Shown here: piece after piece, positions 52,708 through 64,000 of the stretch
How the letters are laid out: each line of letters opens with the position of its first letter
Numbering within the stretch: position 1 is the stretch's first letter
NCBI RefSeq assembly: GCF_032118995.1
Contig: NC_092648.1
Location: 1,441,001 to 1,505,000, forward strand
Source: Asterias amurensis
Taxonomy: Eukaryota; Echinodermata; Asteroidea; Forcipulatida; Asteriidae
DNA length: 64,000 nucleotides
Reading direction: 5' to 3'
Made by a program: the position numbers and the translations under genes
The notes under the pieces: generated by a model
Databases searched by the model: none
Seen by the model: only the letters and a program-made list of their open reading frames with translations
What the model was told of the DNA's origin: nothing

Positions 52708-52854
52708 CACGTGGGAAAAGTTTCCGTATGGCGCCACCACTTTTTCATTTGAAATAAAATAATATAGTATCTAATTTACCTGATTGATATATCCCTTTTT
52801 GTAAAAATGAGTGAAAAAGTGGTGGCGCCATACGGAAAGTTATCCCACACGTGT
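52708..52854. mobile_element. Inverted repeat ('tttccgtatggcgccacc')
   Basis: Arms of ~40 bp: cgtgggaaaagtttccgtat...ggcgccaccactttttca and its near-complement, around a ~65 bp AT-rich loop. A half-copy of the loop and one arm end lies at 52975-53075. Confidence 0.65.
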
Positions 52855-53179
52855 TGATAATGCCTGAAGCTCGTCTATTTCCGACAGTTTTCATAAAGAC
52901 CAACATCAACTAAACATTCAGAAGGGTTTATGGTGAGAAAACTAAAATGTCATTGAGACTAAGGAAACTTCCATTCGTTATGAAATAAAATAGTATCAAT
53001 GAACTCAATCAAATGATATTCCTTTTTGTAAAAACATAAAAATTAGTGAACAGAACAGGGAACGGAAAGTTTTCCGAGATCATTTTAATTTAAGACTTGT
53101 TGAATTGACAACTGGATAAATGAACAGTTTTTTTGGGTGTGTATTGCATGGGTTGTGTAAAGGAAAACCTGCATACTAC

Positions 53180-53270
53180 TTTTGCCAGTCGGGTTGGCTC
53201 AGTGGTTTCTTTCCTGTCTGTCAACCATGTCATGCATGTGGACCTTGGTTCTACCTGTAAACAAATCATT
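53180..53270 (+). repeat. Possible tRNA-like SINE head
   Basis: Box-A-like 'ttggctcagtggt' and box-B-like 'ccttggttctacctg' about 55 bp apart. Weak, isolated; the surrounding ORF at 53133-53528 has no domain signal. Confidence 0.3.
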
Positions 53271-54383
53271 GGTTGGGATAATGTTCAGACAGAGGACCAT
53301 GTGATTACTTTTTTTTTTGCGGAAATCTTTTTTGCTAGTTGCTGTAACATAACACTCCTCCCGATAGCGAAGTCAGAGGGTTACGAGCTAAATTTAAATC
53401 GTACAGGGCGAAATGGTCAAACAAGTACAATTTTGACAGCCAGTCAACAGATTCACTCCATTTTTATTGCTTTCATAAATCATGACACAAATTCTAGGAA
53501 CACAAACTTAATCCTCAATGTCGCATGAATCCTTTCATAACACCATTGATACAATTATTTTGAAGAAAAAGTACAAAAACTTTTCAGATCCCGGAACGAA
53601 ACAGTCACAAATTTCTCAGGTTGATATTGAACCTGTCCCATGCATTTCATGTTTTTTTTTTTTCACTTTTGCTTATGTTTTGGTCACCAAGCACTGAACC
53701 GCCGGTACCAGTCTATTAGATTGACGAACTGACGAGCCATGTGCGCGCTACATGAGTGAACGGCGGGCATTGTAAACGGACAGCGCACATGCACAGCCGC
53801 GCTGCCTGTGCTGCGTATTTATTACGACCATAGAGATCTCACCACGATGCTACCACGCTGCTTGTACAATAATGGCATTCCCACTACGACTTTGCCCAGC
53901 TTATTGTTGGCCTGGCTTAGTTTATTTTTAACATGTTCAAAATAAGCATGGGGAGAGCTTGCAGCTTCCCGACCTAGGAGATCCCACCCCGACCAAACCA
54001 CACTCATGGATATCCTCCCATGTTTGGCCCATGATTGGTGCGCGATTGGCCACGCTCTATGCCACTTTTCTCGACTAGTCGCGCCTGTGACAGTTGTGAC
54101 TTTGACACTAGTCATGACTAACGTTTAATTCCAAAGATGCATTGCGGCAGACAGTTTTGAGTAGAGTTGGGGTTTTTTCCAAAAGAGATATTCTACATGG
54201 TGCTTCCTCAAAACATCACCTACATGTAATTTAAAGATTTCAAAATAACAATTCATGCAACTTTTGCCATTGCTAATTGTGCAGGTGATGGCACAAATCA
54301 CAAACGCTTATTCCCATGGACTAAATGTTTTGTAAAGCGAGTAACATTGTCAAGACCCCTCAGGCTACAAAATGGTTTAATTA

Positions 54384-54480
54384 AAGATTTGGTCCTGGTC
54401 ATGCTGCTCTTGGCCTTGATGCCCCTTGAAAAAGTTCCCATACATGTACACTTAAAGATTCTCTAATGAAAACGGCCATG
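54384..54480. repeat. Dispersed 'cttgatgccccttgaaaaag' repeat
   Basis: Same blocks ('tggtcatgctgctcttggccttgatgcccctt', 'aacggccatgccatctcaa') as around 7570-7690. No coding capacity. Confidence 0.4.
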
Positions 54481-55548
54481 CCATCTCAAAGGTGAAATTC
54501 ATAGTCTGAATCGAGTGCCGAAGCGCATATGTGTCAACTTGTGCACACTTTCGTGCAGCGCAAGGAAACTGTGATGAATGGGTTAGTGCTCTGCATACGC
54601 AGTGGGTATAAACCTACCTCAAGGCTCTGAGGGACTGTTTGAAGCTAATCTGAAATAGGTCATTGTTACAAAGAATCAGAGAAATTCGGTAGCAGAAAAA
54701 CAATTTATTTTTGAATCTTATTCGTACAATAAGCTTTTTTTTTCCTAAAACCATTGAACAAAATTTAATATGCCCTCAAGACATCACTAACATTTTAATT
54801 AAGCAGTTTGAATCCTGACTTTTTTAATTTGCTTATAATTTGCTTATTTGTTTCTTGTATCTTTCTCTCGTTGTTTATTTTATTGTTTTCTTTATGCGCT
54901 TAGAGGCTTTTTTCATTAGGCGCCTTACAAACGTCTTATTATTATTAACTACATTATGTAGGCCCTACATGTTTTAACAGTTTGGTTCTTATTTCTCGCA
55001 CAGTTCAAACCAGCTTCAGTATGGATGGTGCGTGGTACCATACATGTACAAGTGTTTGCTGAACTGATACAAGCACAACTGTTGCTCCGAGGATGTGGCC
55101 CTCCCCTGCAGTGAGAAGCATTTAAGCTCAAAGACAAGGAACAGCGTGTTACAGCTACCTCAAGTTGCTCAGGTGAGTCCATTATAAAACCTTCTTCATT
55201 GAACTGTCAGTTGATGCTTAGTAATGTCTAGTAGTGTTTAAAAGTGGACTCATCCCAAATAAATGGCCGTGGTATTCGGAAATAGATTTGACCCTCCAAA
55301 AACTATGACCCTGACAAGTGTACTGCTGGGTACATGTGTTGTTCTGTTTTTTTATTTGTTTTTTTTAGGTGATGTGCATTTTGTCCAGTTACCAGAAGTG
55401 ATTGTCTTGAAGGCAAAGTAACTACACATAATATGTTTCAAACATGTGTTTTTCATTACACGATTAACTGTCTACCAGACCTGAAAACTTTATTCTTTGT
55501 TCAGTTGGTCCTAACGATACTTGTATGCCTTCCAGAACAAAAACTTAA

Positions 55549-55930
55549 AGGAACACGTTGCCTTGGATCGGTCGAGTTGGTCTTTGAAAAGCGTATTTAA
55601 CCGTTTGTTATAGAATGCATATGATTAGAAAGATATTTTAAAAGTAGAATATAGTGATCCACACAAGTATCACTCGAAATTACGTGGTTTTCCTTTTACC
55701 TCATCGACAAACACGGCCGGCTATTTATGGGAGTCAAATTTTTGACTCCCATAAATGGCCGACCGTGTTAGTTCTCAAAGTAAAAGGAAAACCACGCAAT
55801 TTCGAGGCAAACATGTGTGGATCTTTGTATTCTACTTTTTAAACATCTTTCTACCCATATGCATTTTATAACAAACGGTTACAAACGCTTTTCAAAGACC
55901 AACTCGACCGATCCAAGGCAACGTGTTCCT
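55549..55930. mobile_element. Hairpin MITE, TTAA family 2, copy 4
   Basis: 382 bp, TTAA at 55545-55548 and 55931-55934, centre 'gagtcaaatttttgactccc' near 55740. Near-complete palindrome, as in the other three copies. Confidence 0.85.
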
Positions 55931-56579
55931 TTAATTTTATCGATGTCAATTTCATTTTGTGTGATTTATGTTTTGCCCAACTATGGTTGTTTTGAAGGCA
56001 AAATTTGTACTGTGCATTGTAATGAACTATCATCTTCTTGTGTGGAGTATTGAAATTAATATGCAAAGAAATAATAAAGCCCAAAATGAATTGGTTTTAT
56101 TTAGTATCAAATTGTTGTTATTGTTGCAAGCGAAAGAACTTGATGTAATTCCCCCACCCTAAACAAAAACTACATAGATAAATTAATTTAAATTAATTAT
56201 AAATTTAACCCAAATAATAATAGTATTTTGGAAGATGTTGGAGGGTCTTGATATACTAGGGACTTGTCATTATTTGTTGTGCTAACTGTTTGTTTTGTTT
56301 AACTGTGAATCCTTGTTTTGTCAGAGTAAGGAAATAAATTGTCCCTTGAAAGTAACTGACCCCAAGTAGTGTTTTTATTCTGTGTTAATGAGTCGAGTCA
56401 ACCAATGAGTTGAGACACGGCAATCTCCATGTTCTGCACTAATTTGACAATCGCCCTAAATGACTGGTAACAGCTTGAATGCTAGAGTTGGGACACCCAA
56501 ACTGTAGTTGAGATCGCTGTGTGGGTACCGTGGAGCCACAGTCTCCCGATGATCCCAGTACAAAACTTACAGCAGTTTG

Positions 56580-57692
56580 GCACTGGACACTATTGGTAAT
56601 TACTACAAATAATGGTAAGCATAGAAACTTACTTGGTAATAATAATAATAATAATAATAAAACCGTTCTTATATAGCGCATATCACCGTGAGGTCCCTAT
56701 GCGCTGTGAAAGGAAATCAACAATTATTGTACAAAGTAAACAGATATGTTTTCAACCGGGTTTTGAATTGTTCTGATGTCTCAGCCTGTTTAACAACCTC
56801 TGGAAGACTGTTCCATAACTGAACTGCTGCATATTGGAAAGAGCGGGAACCGTACGACTTGGTTTTGATAACTGGGGGGGGGGGGGGTCAGAAGGGATTT
56901 ATTTGAAGATCGTAGATTCCTGGTTGTTTTGTACTCCTGAACTAAGCTTTGAAGATAAACAGGGGCAATACCATGGATACATTGATAAGTCGGAACCAAA
57001 ACTTTAAAATCAATTCTAGCCCGTATTGGTAGCCAATGTAGATCCTTAAGAATGGGTGTGATGGATTCCCGAGTGCGAGTTCTGGTGACAAGTCTGGCCG
57101 CTGAATTTTGTATGCGTTGTAATCTGGCAATCTGAGTGTCTGGTAGTCCGTAAAGAAGGCTATTGCAGGTATCTATGCGGCACATTACAAAGGAATGAAC
57201 CAAATTTTCAGTAGATTTCACATCCAGATATTGTCTGATGGAGCCGATACTATGAAGAGCAAACGAAGCAGCACGACATACATTGCTGACATAATTGTTA
57301 AGTGAAAGATGGGTATTAAACAGAACTCCGAGGTTGCGAGCACTTGACACTGGGCATATGGAGGTATTGTTTAATGTGATACTTGAGAGAGGACTAACAG
57401 GTCTGGTAACGAGCAATGGAGAGCTGTTGACCGTATAAAACATTGTGAGAAACAGAGTTTTTGAGAAAGAGGTACATGTACATTTCTCACTCAAATATTA
57501 AAAGACTTCAGGCCTGATGCAGCCATTTATTATGCATACTGATGAAAGCACACAAATTTGTACAAATGTTTTTTTCTTTCATTATTCTCTTGCAACTTTG
57601 GTGACCAATTAATTGGTCCAAATGTTCACAGATTTATGATTTTATGCATTTTTGGTATACACCAAGTGAGAATACTGGTCTTTGACAGCAGA
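56580..57692 (+). mobile_element. MITE, TTAA family 1, split by a LINE fragment
   Basis: The left end 'ggcactggacactattggtaatta' runs to 'acttacttggtaa'; the right part resumes at 'ctggtaacgagcaatggagagctgttg' and runs to 'accaagtgagaatactggtctttgac'. A LINE 3' end occupies the gap. Confidence 0.65.
56638..57405 (-). mobile_element. 5'-truncated non-LTR retrotransposon (LINE) fragment
   Basis: On the minus strand this encodes the C-terminal part of a LINE reverse-transcriptase ORF: LGVLFNTHLSL, LVHSFVMCRIDTCNSLLYGL, RLQRIQNSAARLVT, ITPILKDLHWLPIRARIDFK, then a G-run (56873-56887) after which the frame no longer gives the usual family ending. The catalytic domain is missing. It ends in a TTA repeat (seen as 'taataataa' at about 56636-56660), the usual 3' tail of CR1/L2-like or related clades. 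5' truncation and a microsatellite tail fit target-primed insertion. Dead copy. Confidence 0.85.
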
Positions 57693-58209
57693 CATTGTAC
57701 ACTGTTAATGCACAGTCTGGCTCCATGTGTTTTTACACAATTCTCCTCATACAGCATACCTTCTACACTTATTTCTGCACAGTCTGGCTCTGTTGTGTTT
57801 TATTGCGTGGGGGGCTGGAACCAGATGAAAAAGGGACAAAATAATCGACGGCAATCTTTAGTTACACGAGGAAATTATTTTCAGTTTTTTTCTTCAGCTG
57901 AAAAAAGAATTTCATGTCTGTTTTTTTTAAATATTTCGATATATCAATATGATTAAAAAAAGTGACATCGGCGATTTCAATGTCAAAAAGTATTTAGTTT
58001 TTTAGAAATATCGACGGACGTTATGATCATTGATCAGTATGCGTTGATTGTCTGTTGAGAAAATTGCTCCTTGTTATTCATTTTATTTTACAATCACTCA
58101 AGCAATGCTCATTCTTGGTCTTGATTTGTCTGTGTACTGTAGTGGTCAGTAGTAGTGTCAGGTGTAGTCAAATAAATGTTTTATAATTATATAAATTGAA
58201 TCACTGTGT

Positions 58210-58593
58210 TTGACTGTTACTTGTACATTGAGGGAGCAATTCCTTAGCCGCCAACTGCCTCTGGTGAAAGAAGGATGGTGCAGGACTGGTAGTGATCCAG
58301 CTATGCTGAGGTGTATAGGACCGGTAGTGATCCAGCTATGCCGAGGTGTACTCAAGTATTCCACTTATGATGCTGAGAGTGATGCAAGGGATGGATGGAG
58401 TACCAGAGTGATGAAGTACGACTATCAGACCAGGATGAGATCATCTGAAGGACTATATAATGACAACATGTACCATATGAAGACAGTCACTCCCCAGAAA
58501 GGAAAACAGCCACAGCCAAAGGAGCTATCATCAGCAGGACCAAAGATACAAGATGGAAACACCCACCAGACTTCTCTGAGCTTGGGTCTCTGA
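58210..58593 (+). CDS. Unassigned ORF, possible terminal exon
   Basis: 127 codons, polar (rich in S, Q, K, D), no recognised domain. An acceptor-like 'aattccttag' lies at 58234-58243, so the real exon, if any, could begin at 58244. A 35-base unit ('ggactggtagtgatccagctatg') is duplicated at about 58283 and 58318, shifting frame between copies, which argues against long conservation. May be an exon of an unidentified gene or chance. Confidence 0.2.
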   Translation: MTVTCTLREQFLSRQLPLVKEGWCRTGSDPAMLRCIGPVVIQLCRGVLKYSTYDAESDARDGWSTRVMKYDYQTRMRSSEGLYNDNMYHMKTVTPQKGKQPQPKELSSAGPKIQDGNTHQTSLSLGL

Positions 58594-58633
58594 CAGCCTT
58601 GGGATGTGAGATCCAAGCATGAAGACAAAACAT

Positions 58634-58812
58634 CCAGGGGTGGATTTCACAAAGGTAGTCCTAACTTAGGACTAGTCCTAGGCAAAGCTAAGAGATAGGA
58701 CCAGTCCTAAGTTAGGATGAGCTACTGGTCCTAACTTGGGACCAGTCATATCTCTTAGCATTGCTTAGGACTAGTCCTAAGTTAGGACTACCTTTATGAA
58801 ATCGACCCCTGG
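58634..58812. mobile_element. Foldback MITE ('gtcctaacttaggactagtc')
   Basis: 179 bp. The arms (ccaggggt...cacaaaggtagtcctaacttaggactagtccta and complement) are ~50 bp, and the arm itself contains the palindrome 'cctaacttagg'. Related decayed sequence lies at 25850-25975. Confidence 0.75.
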
Positions 58813-59539
58813 TCCCTGGAGCAAGCTCTGCAGAGTTGGATAATGAGGCTAATCAAGTTCAAGAAGTCCTGACATGTTTTATTTGAGCTACTTACACATC
58901 AAGGGCAATCTAAGGACACTCGAACATGTAAAGAGAGCAAGATGTGATAACTGTAGTTTGGACATTCTTGTCCGGTGTGCCAACACTGAAAGCTGTTTTT
59001 AAGGGGGAGGAAGTTTAGTGTTATAGTTTTTGAGTCAATGCATGGTGAGGTATCATTGTAAAATAAGTTTTTGGTATAACCATGTGTACATCCCTTTTGC
59101 TGTGTATATATATATATATATTTTTTTTTGGGGGGGAACAGTTTTGCTTTTTATTCTATTGAGGATGACTTAATTACGAATGCACTCTGCGAAATGAAGT
59201 TAATAAAGAGAAGTCGCCTCCAACCACAAAGTGAAAATAGTAGTCACAGCTGATTATCCTACCTTTCGCCCTGGTTGAAGTTAATAAGTAAACAATTGTT
59301 TTCTAAACTAAATGGTTTCTGGAATTCCAATATATACATGTACTGCAAAATCTTCAGCAAAGTAGACACCACAAACCACAAATCAAATTTTTATGCAAGT
59401 TTAGTGTTGATGTTAATGTAGTAGGATAAAACTGCCAGCTCAAGGTTATTTTATGTACTTTTATTTACTAAACACAGATGTGTGCACTGAATTCTCGACC
59501 TTTTACTTTTTAGATGGCTTTTGCTTACTGTTTTACACA

Positions 59540-60255
59540 AATGTAGTTAGCAGAAAAGTCTAGACTTCATGTCAGCATTTTCTCAAGAAAATTGTGCACA
59601 TTATAGTGTACAATGTTGTACATTCTTTCATGACAATGTAAATTTTATCGTTACCAAAAATGAACTTAATTTTTGTCCAAGTATGATGAGGTTAAAAACT
59701 GATTTGTTTTCAGTATTTTTTAAAGCCATTGTTTTGTTAGTTATCTTGCAGGCTGTCATCCCTCAGTGTAGTCATGGTGTGGTGAATGCAATGCTGGAGC
59801 TTCCAATCGTCTCAGCAAAAGATTTATGAAGGTTTGAATTTATGCATTCTTTCAATCACCTAAGAGAGTACCATCCTGGTAAAGTCAAAATACAGGATTG
59901 TTCTTTGCTGGGGAGAAATCTGTTTTTCTGCCGAAGATCGGCATGCCTTCAGACAGTATGGCATCCATCAAACAGTTCAGTGTTCCTTTATCAACTCCTG
60001 CTCTATAGTAATTTTTCTCTTTCAGGTGGTTTCCAAGGATATTCACCACAACCTTTTCTGGCCAGGGCAGGTAGACGAACCACACAGTTGAGATGTCCTC
60101 CTACTAGGATGGAAGTGATCACCAGATGCTTAGATAAATTGAACAGGGATCACAACTTCTCCAGACATGCTCGATGACTTCTCCAGACATTCACAATGCC
60201 TTCTTGAAACTTTTGTTTGGCAGAGACATAACTTGGAGAAACAGTCTTGTCAGGT
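59540..60255 (+). repeat. Segmental duplication, left copy, with exon-like pieces
   Basis: Shares three ordered blocks with 62030-62790: 'agcagaaaagtctagacttcatgt', 'cttgcaggctgtcatccctcagtgtagtcatggtgtggtgaatgca' and 'gtcaaaatacaggattgttctttgct'. Contains splice-like signals: acceptor 'tctctttcag' at 60024, then 45 open bases (VVSKDIHHNLFWPGQ) to a 'gtagac' donor-like site; and 'cttgtcaggtaagg' at 60252. Confidence 0.45.
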
Positions 60256-61124
60256 AAGGCAGTTTTACTAAATTAAGTCAGTGAGTGAATAATGGGATTG
60301 TTGCTGTTACTCTCTATTCTCGTGGTATCAATACTCAATAGGTGTTTTATTTTATTTTATTGCTGATGAGCTAGGGGTTGTCAAACCTGCTTCTTAGGTA
60401 GCCCTACAAGTCAAACCATTTAGTTACCTCTTATTTGAGGACTTAATTTCTCAAAATGTACGTATGCAGGCTAGGCCTTTAAAAACGTACAGCTAACTGG
60501 AGCCAAGTTGGGGAAACCAAATTGGTGCGAGGCCGGAAACCCAAATGTTGATAACTTTGACACAAAAACAAAAGACCAATACCACACTGGACATTGGACA
60601 AGAATCTTTACTTGTGGAGTCCATACATTCACAGATAACAGCCTTCCACTTGAAGCCTAAAAGCTTCAAAATTATTTGGCTGATCCCTAATTTGGAGAAA
60701 CAGGCATGAGGTTGTTGCTGTTTATATCAATTCTCTTTTTAATAGTAAATGTAAAACCTCAACAGGAATTTTTGTTTAATCTTTGCGTCTTGTCAATGAG
60801 GGCTGCTTCAACAATCTTGGTAGACGGTCTCACAATGAAGATGTCTTACTGAAGGATGAGGTCTGAGACAGAGAGTCTGCTGATGAGATACACTGCAGAT
60901 CATGGTGAGTTAAAACATTCATAACGTTTGCTCATTTGTTGCAAATACTAGCTTCAACATGTCTTTAAAAGACAAAGTGACATGATCCACCACAGTGGGG
61001 GACATGGCCATATAGGACGACAGTCAAGTTTATTCCGATAGCTTGGTGTCGCTACCCTGACACAAGTTAAACTGATTTCTTACAACCCTACAAGCAATAA
61101 TGAAACAATTTTTTCATCATATTA

Positions 61125-61258
61125 CCCTTACAGTAATGTGTATTAAGTTATGCATACTCGGTACTTTCCCAATTTTTGTGTTAAAAATCCTGTGAATCTC
61201 TCGAAAGGGATTCAAACCCAAAACCTCTGCATTGCTAGAGCAGATTTCGCTGTAAGGG
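61125..61258 (-). repeat. tRNA-derived SINE fragment
   Basis: Minus strand: 'gttttgggtttgaatccc' (box-B-like), then 'cacaggatttttaacac' and 'gggaaagtaccgagtatgc', the same order as 63265-63465. Confidence 0.5.
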
Positions 61259-61444
61259 TAAAAAAAAAACTCTTATATTCTTTGTCCCCGGTGCACAAAT
61301 TTAATATCTAGTGAAACAAAGTTAGGAACCTAGTTGTGTCAACATGTTTTAAATTCTCATCAAGATATTACACAAGAGTTAATGGGTTTTTCAAAATTTA
61401 TGCAGGATTATTTACCTGTATCATTTTGCTTTTAACAGTGTTTT

Positions 61445-61811
61445 TAAAGGGAAGGTACATGTTTGGTAATTATTCAAAACAAATATTAACTTAAAAACCG
61501 AGTTGGTAACAAAGCATTGGAGAGCTGTTGATAGTATAAAACATTGTGGAAAACGATTCCCTCCGAAGTAATGTAGTTTTTGAGAAAGAGGTAATTTATC
61601 ACTAAAATATTATTTAAGACTTCCAGCTAGAAGTCTTTTATTCCCATCTGAAAGCACACAATTTCGTCCAACAAGAGCGTTTTTTCTTTCATCATTTTCT
61701 CTCAACTTTGATGACCGATTGAGCCCAGATTTTCACAGGTTTGTTATTTTATGGTTATGTTGGGATAAACCAAGTGTTGACAATTACCAAATGTGTATCC
61801 TTCCCTTCAAG
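61445..61811 (+). mobile_element. MITE, TTAA family 1 variant
   Basis: Ends 'aagggaaggtacatgtttggtaatta' and 'caattaccaaatgtgtatccttccctt', a variant of the family ends; the interior has 'ttggagagctgttgatagtataaaacattgtgg'. Confidence 0.65.
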
Positions 61812-62029
61812 TCTAGAAAATTGATCATGTTGTGTGTTGTTCCTCCAACCATTTTGCTATTTTGTTGCTGTTTTGTCTTTAAACAATTGTGAAAATATTG
61901 ACACTAAAAACTGATTAACTTTCTCTTTACGATGTGCCCTGGGTTCTTGATGTGTGATATGCTCTGAATGTTCGAGTTTGTAGAGAGGGTCCAACTTCAT
62001 GGATCTACTTGCTGTTTATTTAAAAACAA

Positions 62030-63086
62030 AACAGCACTCGCGGAAGCAGAAAAGTTTAGACTTCATGTAAGCATAATTCTCAAAAAATTTGTTTTTGTTG
62101 TACATGTGTACACCACTGTGCATTTTTTAATAACACAATTAGTGCAGTAACTTGACACAGTAAGCAGAGAATGAAGACGGGAAGCAAACAATTTCACAGT
62201 AAGCAAAGCCATTAATTGGTTTACATTTCTAAAGTTGACCTGCTTGCAGTCTCCTTTTTCAGGAAAGTTGTTACCAACCATCATTCATGATAAGGTTAAA
62301 AACTTATTTATTTTCAGTAATTTTTAAAAGACATTGTTTTGTTAGTTACCTTGCAGGCTGTCATCCCTCAGTGTAGTCATGGTGTGGTGAATGCAACGCT
62401 GGAGCTGTCATCTCAGCAAAAGATGTACCCCTCCCCTGATCCTACCATCCCATGACAGAGAAGTGTATACATGTTTGAATTAAATGAGAAAATAGAAGTA
62501 GCTTTTGCAAACAACTTACCAACCAAAAGGACCGTTGGTATAGATGCAAAAAATAGTTAATGGCCTGTTCGTCCCTGGCAGAGTCTTTGCTTTAAGAAGG
62601 ACTTTGCTAGGGTTGAAACGTCAGGCCATGAACAATTATTTGCAAGGTTTGACTTACTGCATTCTTCCAATCACCTAAAAGATCCGCTTAAAGTCAAAAT
62701 ACAGGATTGTTCTTTGCTTGGGGAGAAATCTTTCTCCCAGCTAAAGACCGACAAGCCATGCAAGTGGGCATCCATCAAACAAATCAGCTAAACAAAATTT
62801 GCTTATTAATTTGCTTTTTTTCAAAAGAGTCCATATCCAATGGTAAGAGACATTTACAAAAGATTGTTTATCTCCCCAAAAGTCATTACAATATCAATGC
62901 TGTCTGAGTTTGAACATATTTTTATGGTTTAACTTATTAATAACTCTTGTAAGCGTTTATTGTTGCAACTTGTTTGGTTTGTTTTTGTTGCAGAAACGGT
63001 TAGCATCTCCAAAGACATTTATCCATCAATAAGTAGAGGTCCAAGACCAGCCTTAGATAGAGGAGCTGCAGTCTCCAGTTAAAGGT
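62030..63086 (+). repeat. Segmental duplication, right copy, with exon-like segment
   Basis: Right copy of the blocks listed for 59540-60255. It ends with 'gttgttgcag|aaacggttagcatctcc...' to 'cagttaaag|gtgaat' (63085), an exon-like segment flanked by splice signals, whose relative appears at 63901-63990 ('gttgcag|aaagaccaagcatctcc' to 'gaaaag|gtgaat'). Both copies contain stops in most frames, so these may be non-coding exons. Confidence 0.4.
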
Positions 63087-63264
63087 GAATCCCCCAAAGT
63101 ACTTTGAATAATAACTTCTGGTCTAACATTGCGCTGAGTAATAATAACTGCTGCTCTAGTTTGAACAATTCAACTAAAGATATTTCCATGTATCACAATC
63201 GTTTCAGAGTTGAAAGTCTGGTTTTCTTATAAAGCTTTGCAGTGAATGTTCGAACTGCCTTTAG

Positions 63265-63465
63265 CTACCGGGCAACCTCGGTAGTTGGTATGACACTGCT
63301 CTAGAATTGCAAGGGTCGTGGGTTTGAATCCCACCCGAGTAACATGCCTGTGATATTTTTTCAAAGGACTCAGGAAAGTACTGAGTATACAGTGCTTACA
63401 CACATCGTTGTATGGGTAAAAACCAAAGTTAATATTCTTTATCCCCGATGCAAATTTAACATCTC
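63265..63465 (+). repeat. tRNA-derived SINE
   Basis: tRNA-like head with box-B-like 'gggtttgaatccc', then 'acccgagtaacatgcctgtga', 'ggactcaggaaagtac', 'cacacatcgttgtatgggtaaa' and 'attctttatccccgatgcaaattt'. Same architecture as 12545-12775 (inverted there). Confidence 0.65.
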
Positions 63466-64000
63466 TTATATTGACTTGTTCTGTTTTTGGGGTTTTCTTT
63501 ATGGCTGAGTTGTGTTTTTTTGTTTTGATTTTTGGGGGCGGGGGTTTTGAAAGATTTTTGAAAAGTACCTCAAGTGGCAGATGCTAGATTACTTTCTGAC
63601 TGATAACCTAAACCATTATGTTGCTACTGTAATGTTTTTCTTAATTTATTCTGGATGGATTAATTGAAAGTATTAAACAACTGAATGTAAAAGCAGGTTA
63701 TCTGAAAGGTCACTGATATATAAAAAGAGTTCATTTTGGCACTACTTCATAAGAGAACTGTTTTAGGCATTCCCCCCCCCCCCGCCCCCCCGCCAACCGA
63801 ATTTAATTTGCTTGTTTTGATAGTATTCCTGTTGTGCATCCAGCTATTTTGTTGCTTTGTTCAATATTTGTTGCTGCAAATTGTTTGATTTGTTTTGTTG
63901 CAGAAAGACCAAGCATCTCCAAAGATCTACCGATAAACAAGTACATTGTATGACCAACCTAAGAAGTGGGAGCTGCACTCTCCAGAAAAGGTGAATTCCC

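Noticed and set aside
53133..53528. 131-codon plus-strand ORF
   Set aside because: No domain, crosses a SINE-like segment and a T-run, and has no convincing splice or promoter signals.

Overview
The window is animal nuclear DNA: spliced genes with GT-AG introns, large AT-rich introns, and many miniature transposons, SINEs and one LINE fragment. The ~380 bp TTAA-flanked hairpin repeats, the expanded rhodopsin-type receptors and the vertebrate-like SEL1L protein fit an echinoderm, probably a sea star. That assignment is an inference from repeat and gene character and was not checked by a search.

Layout. (1) 1-5.4 kb, plus strand: the last exon of a class A GPCR whose first exon lies before the window, then a complete two-exon paralogue (3076-4568). 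(2) 15.5-33.1 kb, minus strand: thirteen consecutive exons of SEL1L, the ER-membrane adaptor of the HRD1 ubiquitin ligase. They run from the signal peptide through a long glutamine-rich segment into the Sel1 repeats, 920 codons in unbroken phase. I could not find the C-terminal exons (last Sel1 repeats, HRD1-binding part, membrane anchor) between 5 and 15.7 kb. (3) 37.4-45.0 kb, minus strand: two more complete two-exon GPCR paralogues. The four receptors therefore flank SEL1L as two plus-strand copies on the left and two minus-strand copies on the right. (4) 49.4-49.9 kb, plus strand: a secreted, intronless C-type lectin. (5) 50-64 kb: mostly repeats, a possible first exon at 52.5 kb, an unassigned ORF at 58.2 kb, and exon-like segments duplicated between about 59.5-60.2 and 62.0-63.1 kb.

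The four receptors share one architecture. Exon 1 holds TM1-TM5, a phase-1 intron sits in the third intracellular loop, and exon 2 holds TM6-TM7 and the tail. Nothing in the sequence ties the receptors, SEL1L and the lectin into one pathway; they look like neighbours only.

The repeats carry much of the remaining information. Two TTAA-flanked (piggyBac-like) non-autonomous families are present, one of them a near-perfect 380 bp hairpin. There is a Tc1/mariner-type element nested in a MITE, a 5'-truncated LINE nested in another, a foldback element with a perfect 9-bp target duplication, and a tandem array that has copied the 3' splice site of SEL1L exon 8 four more times.
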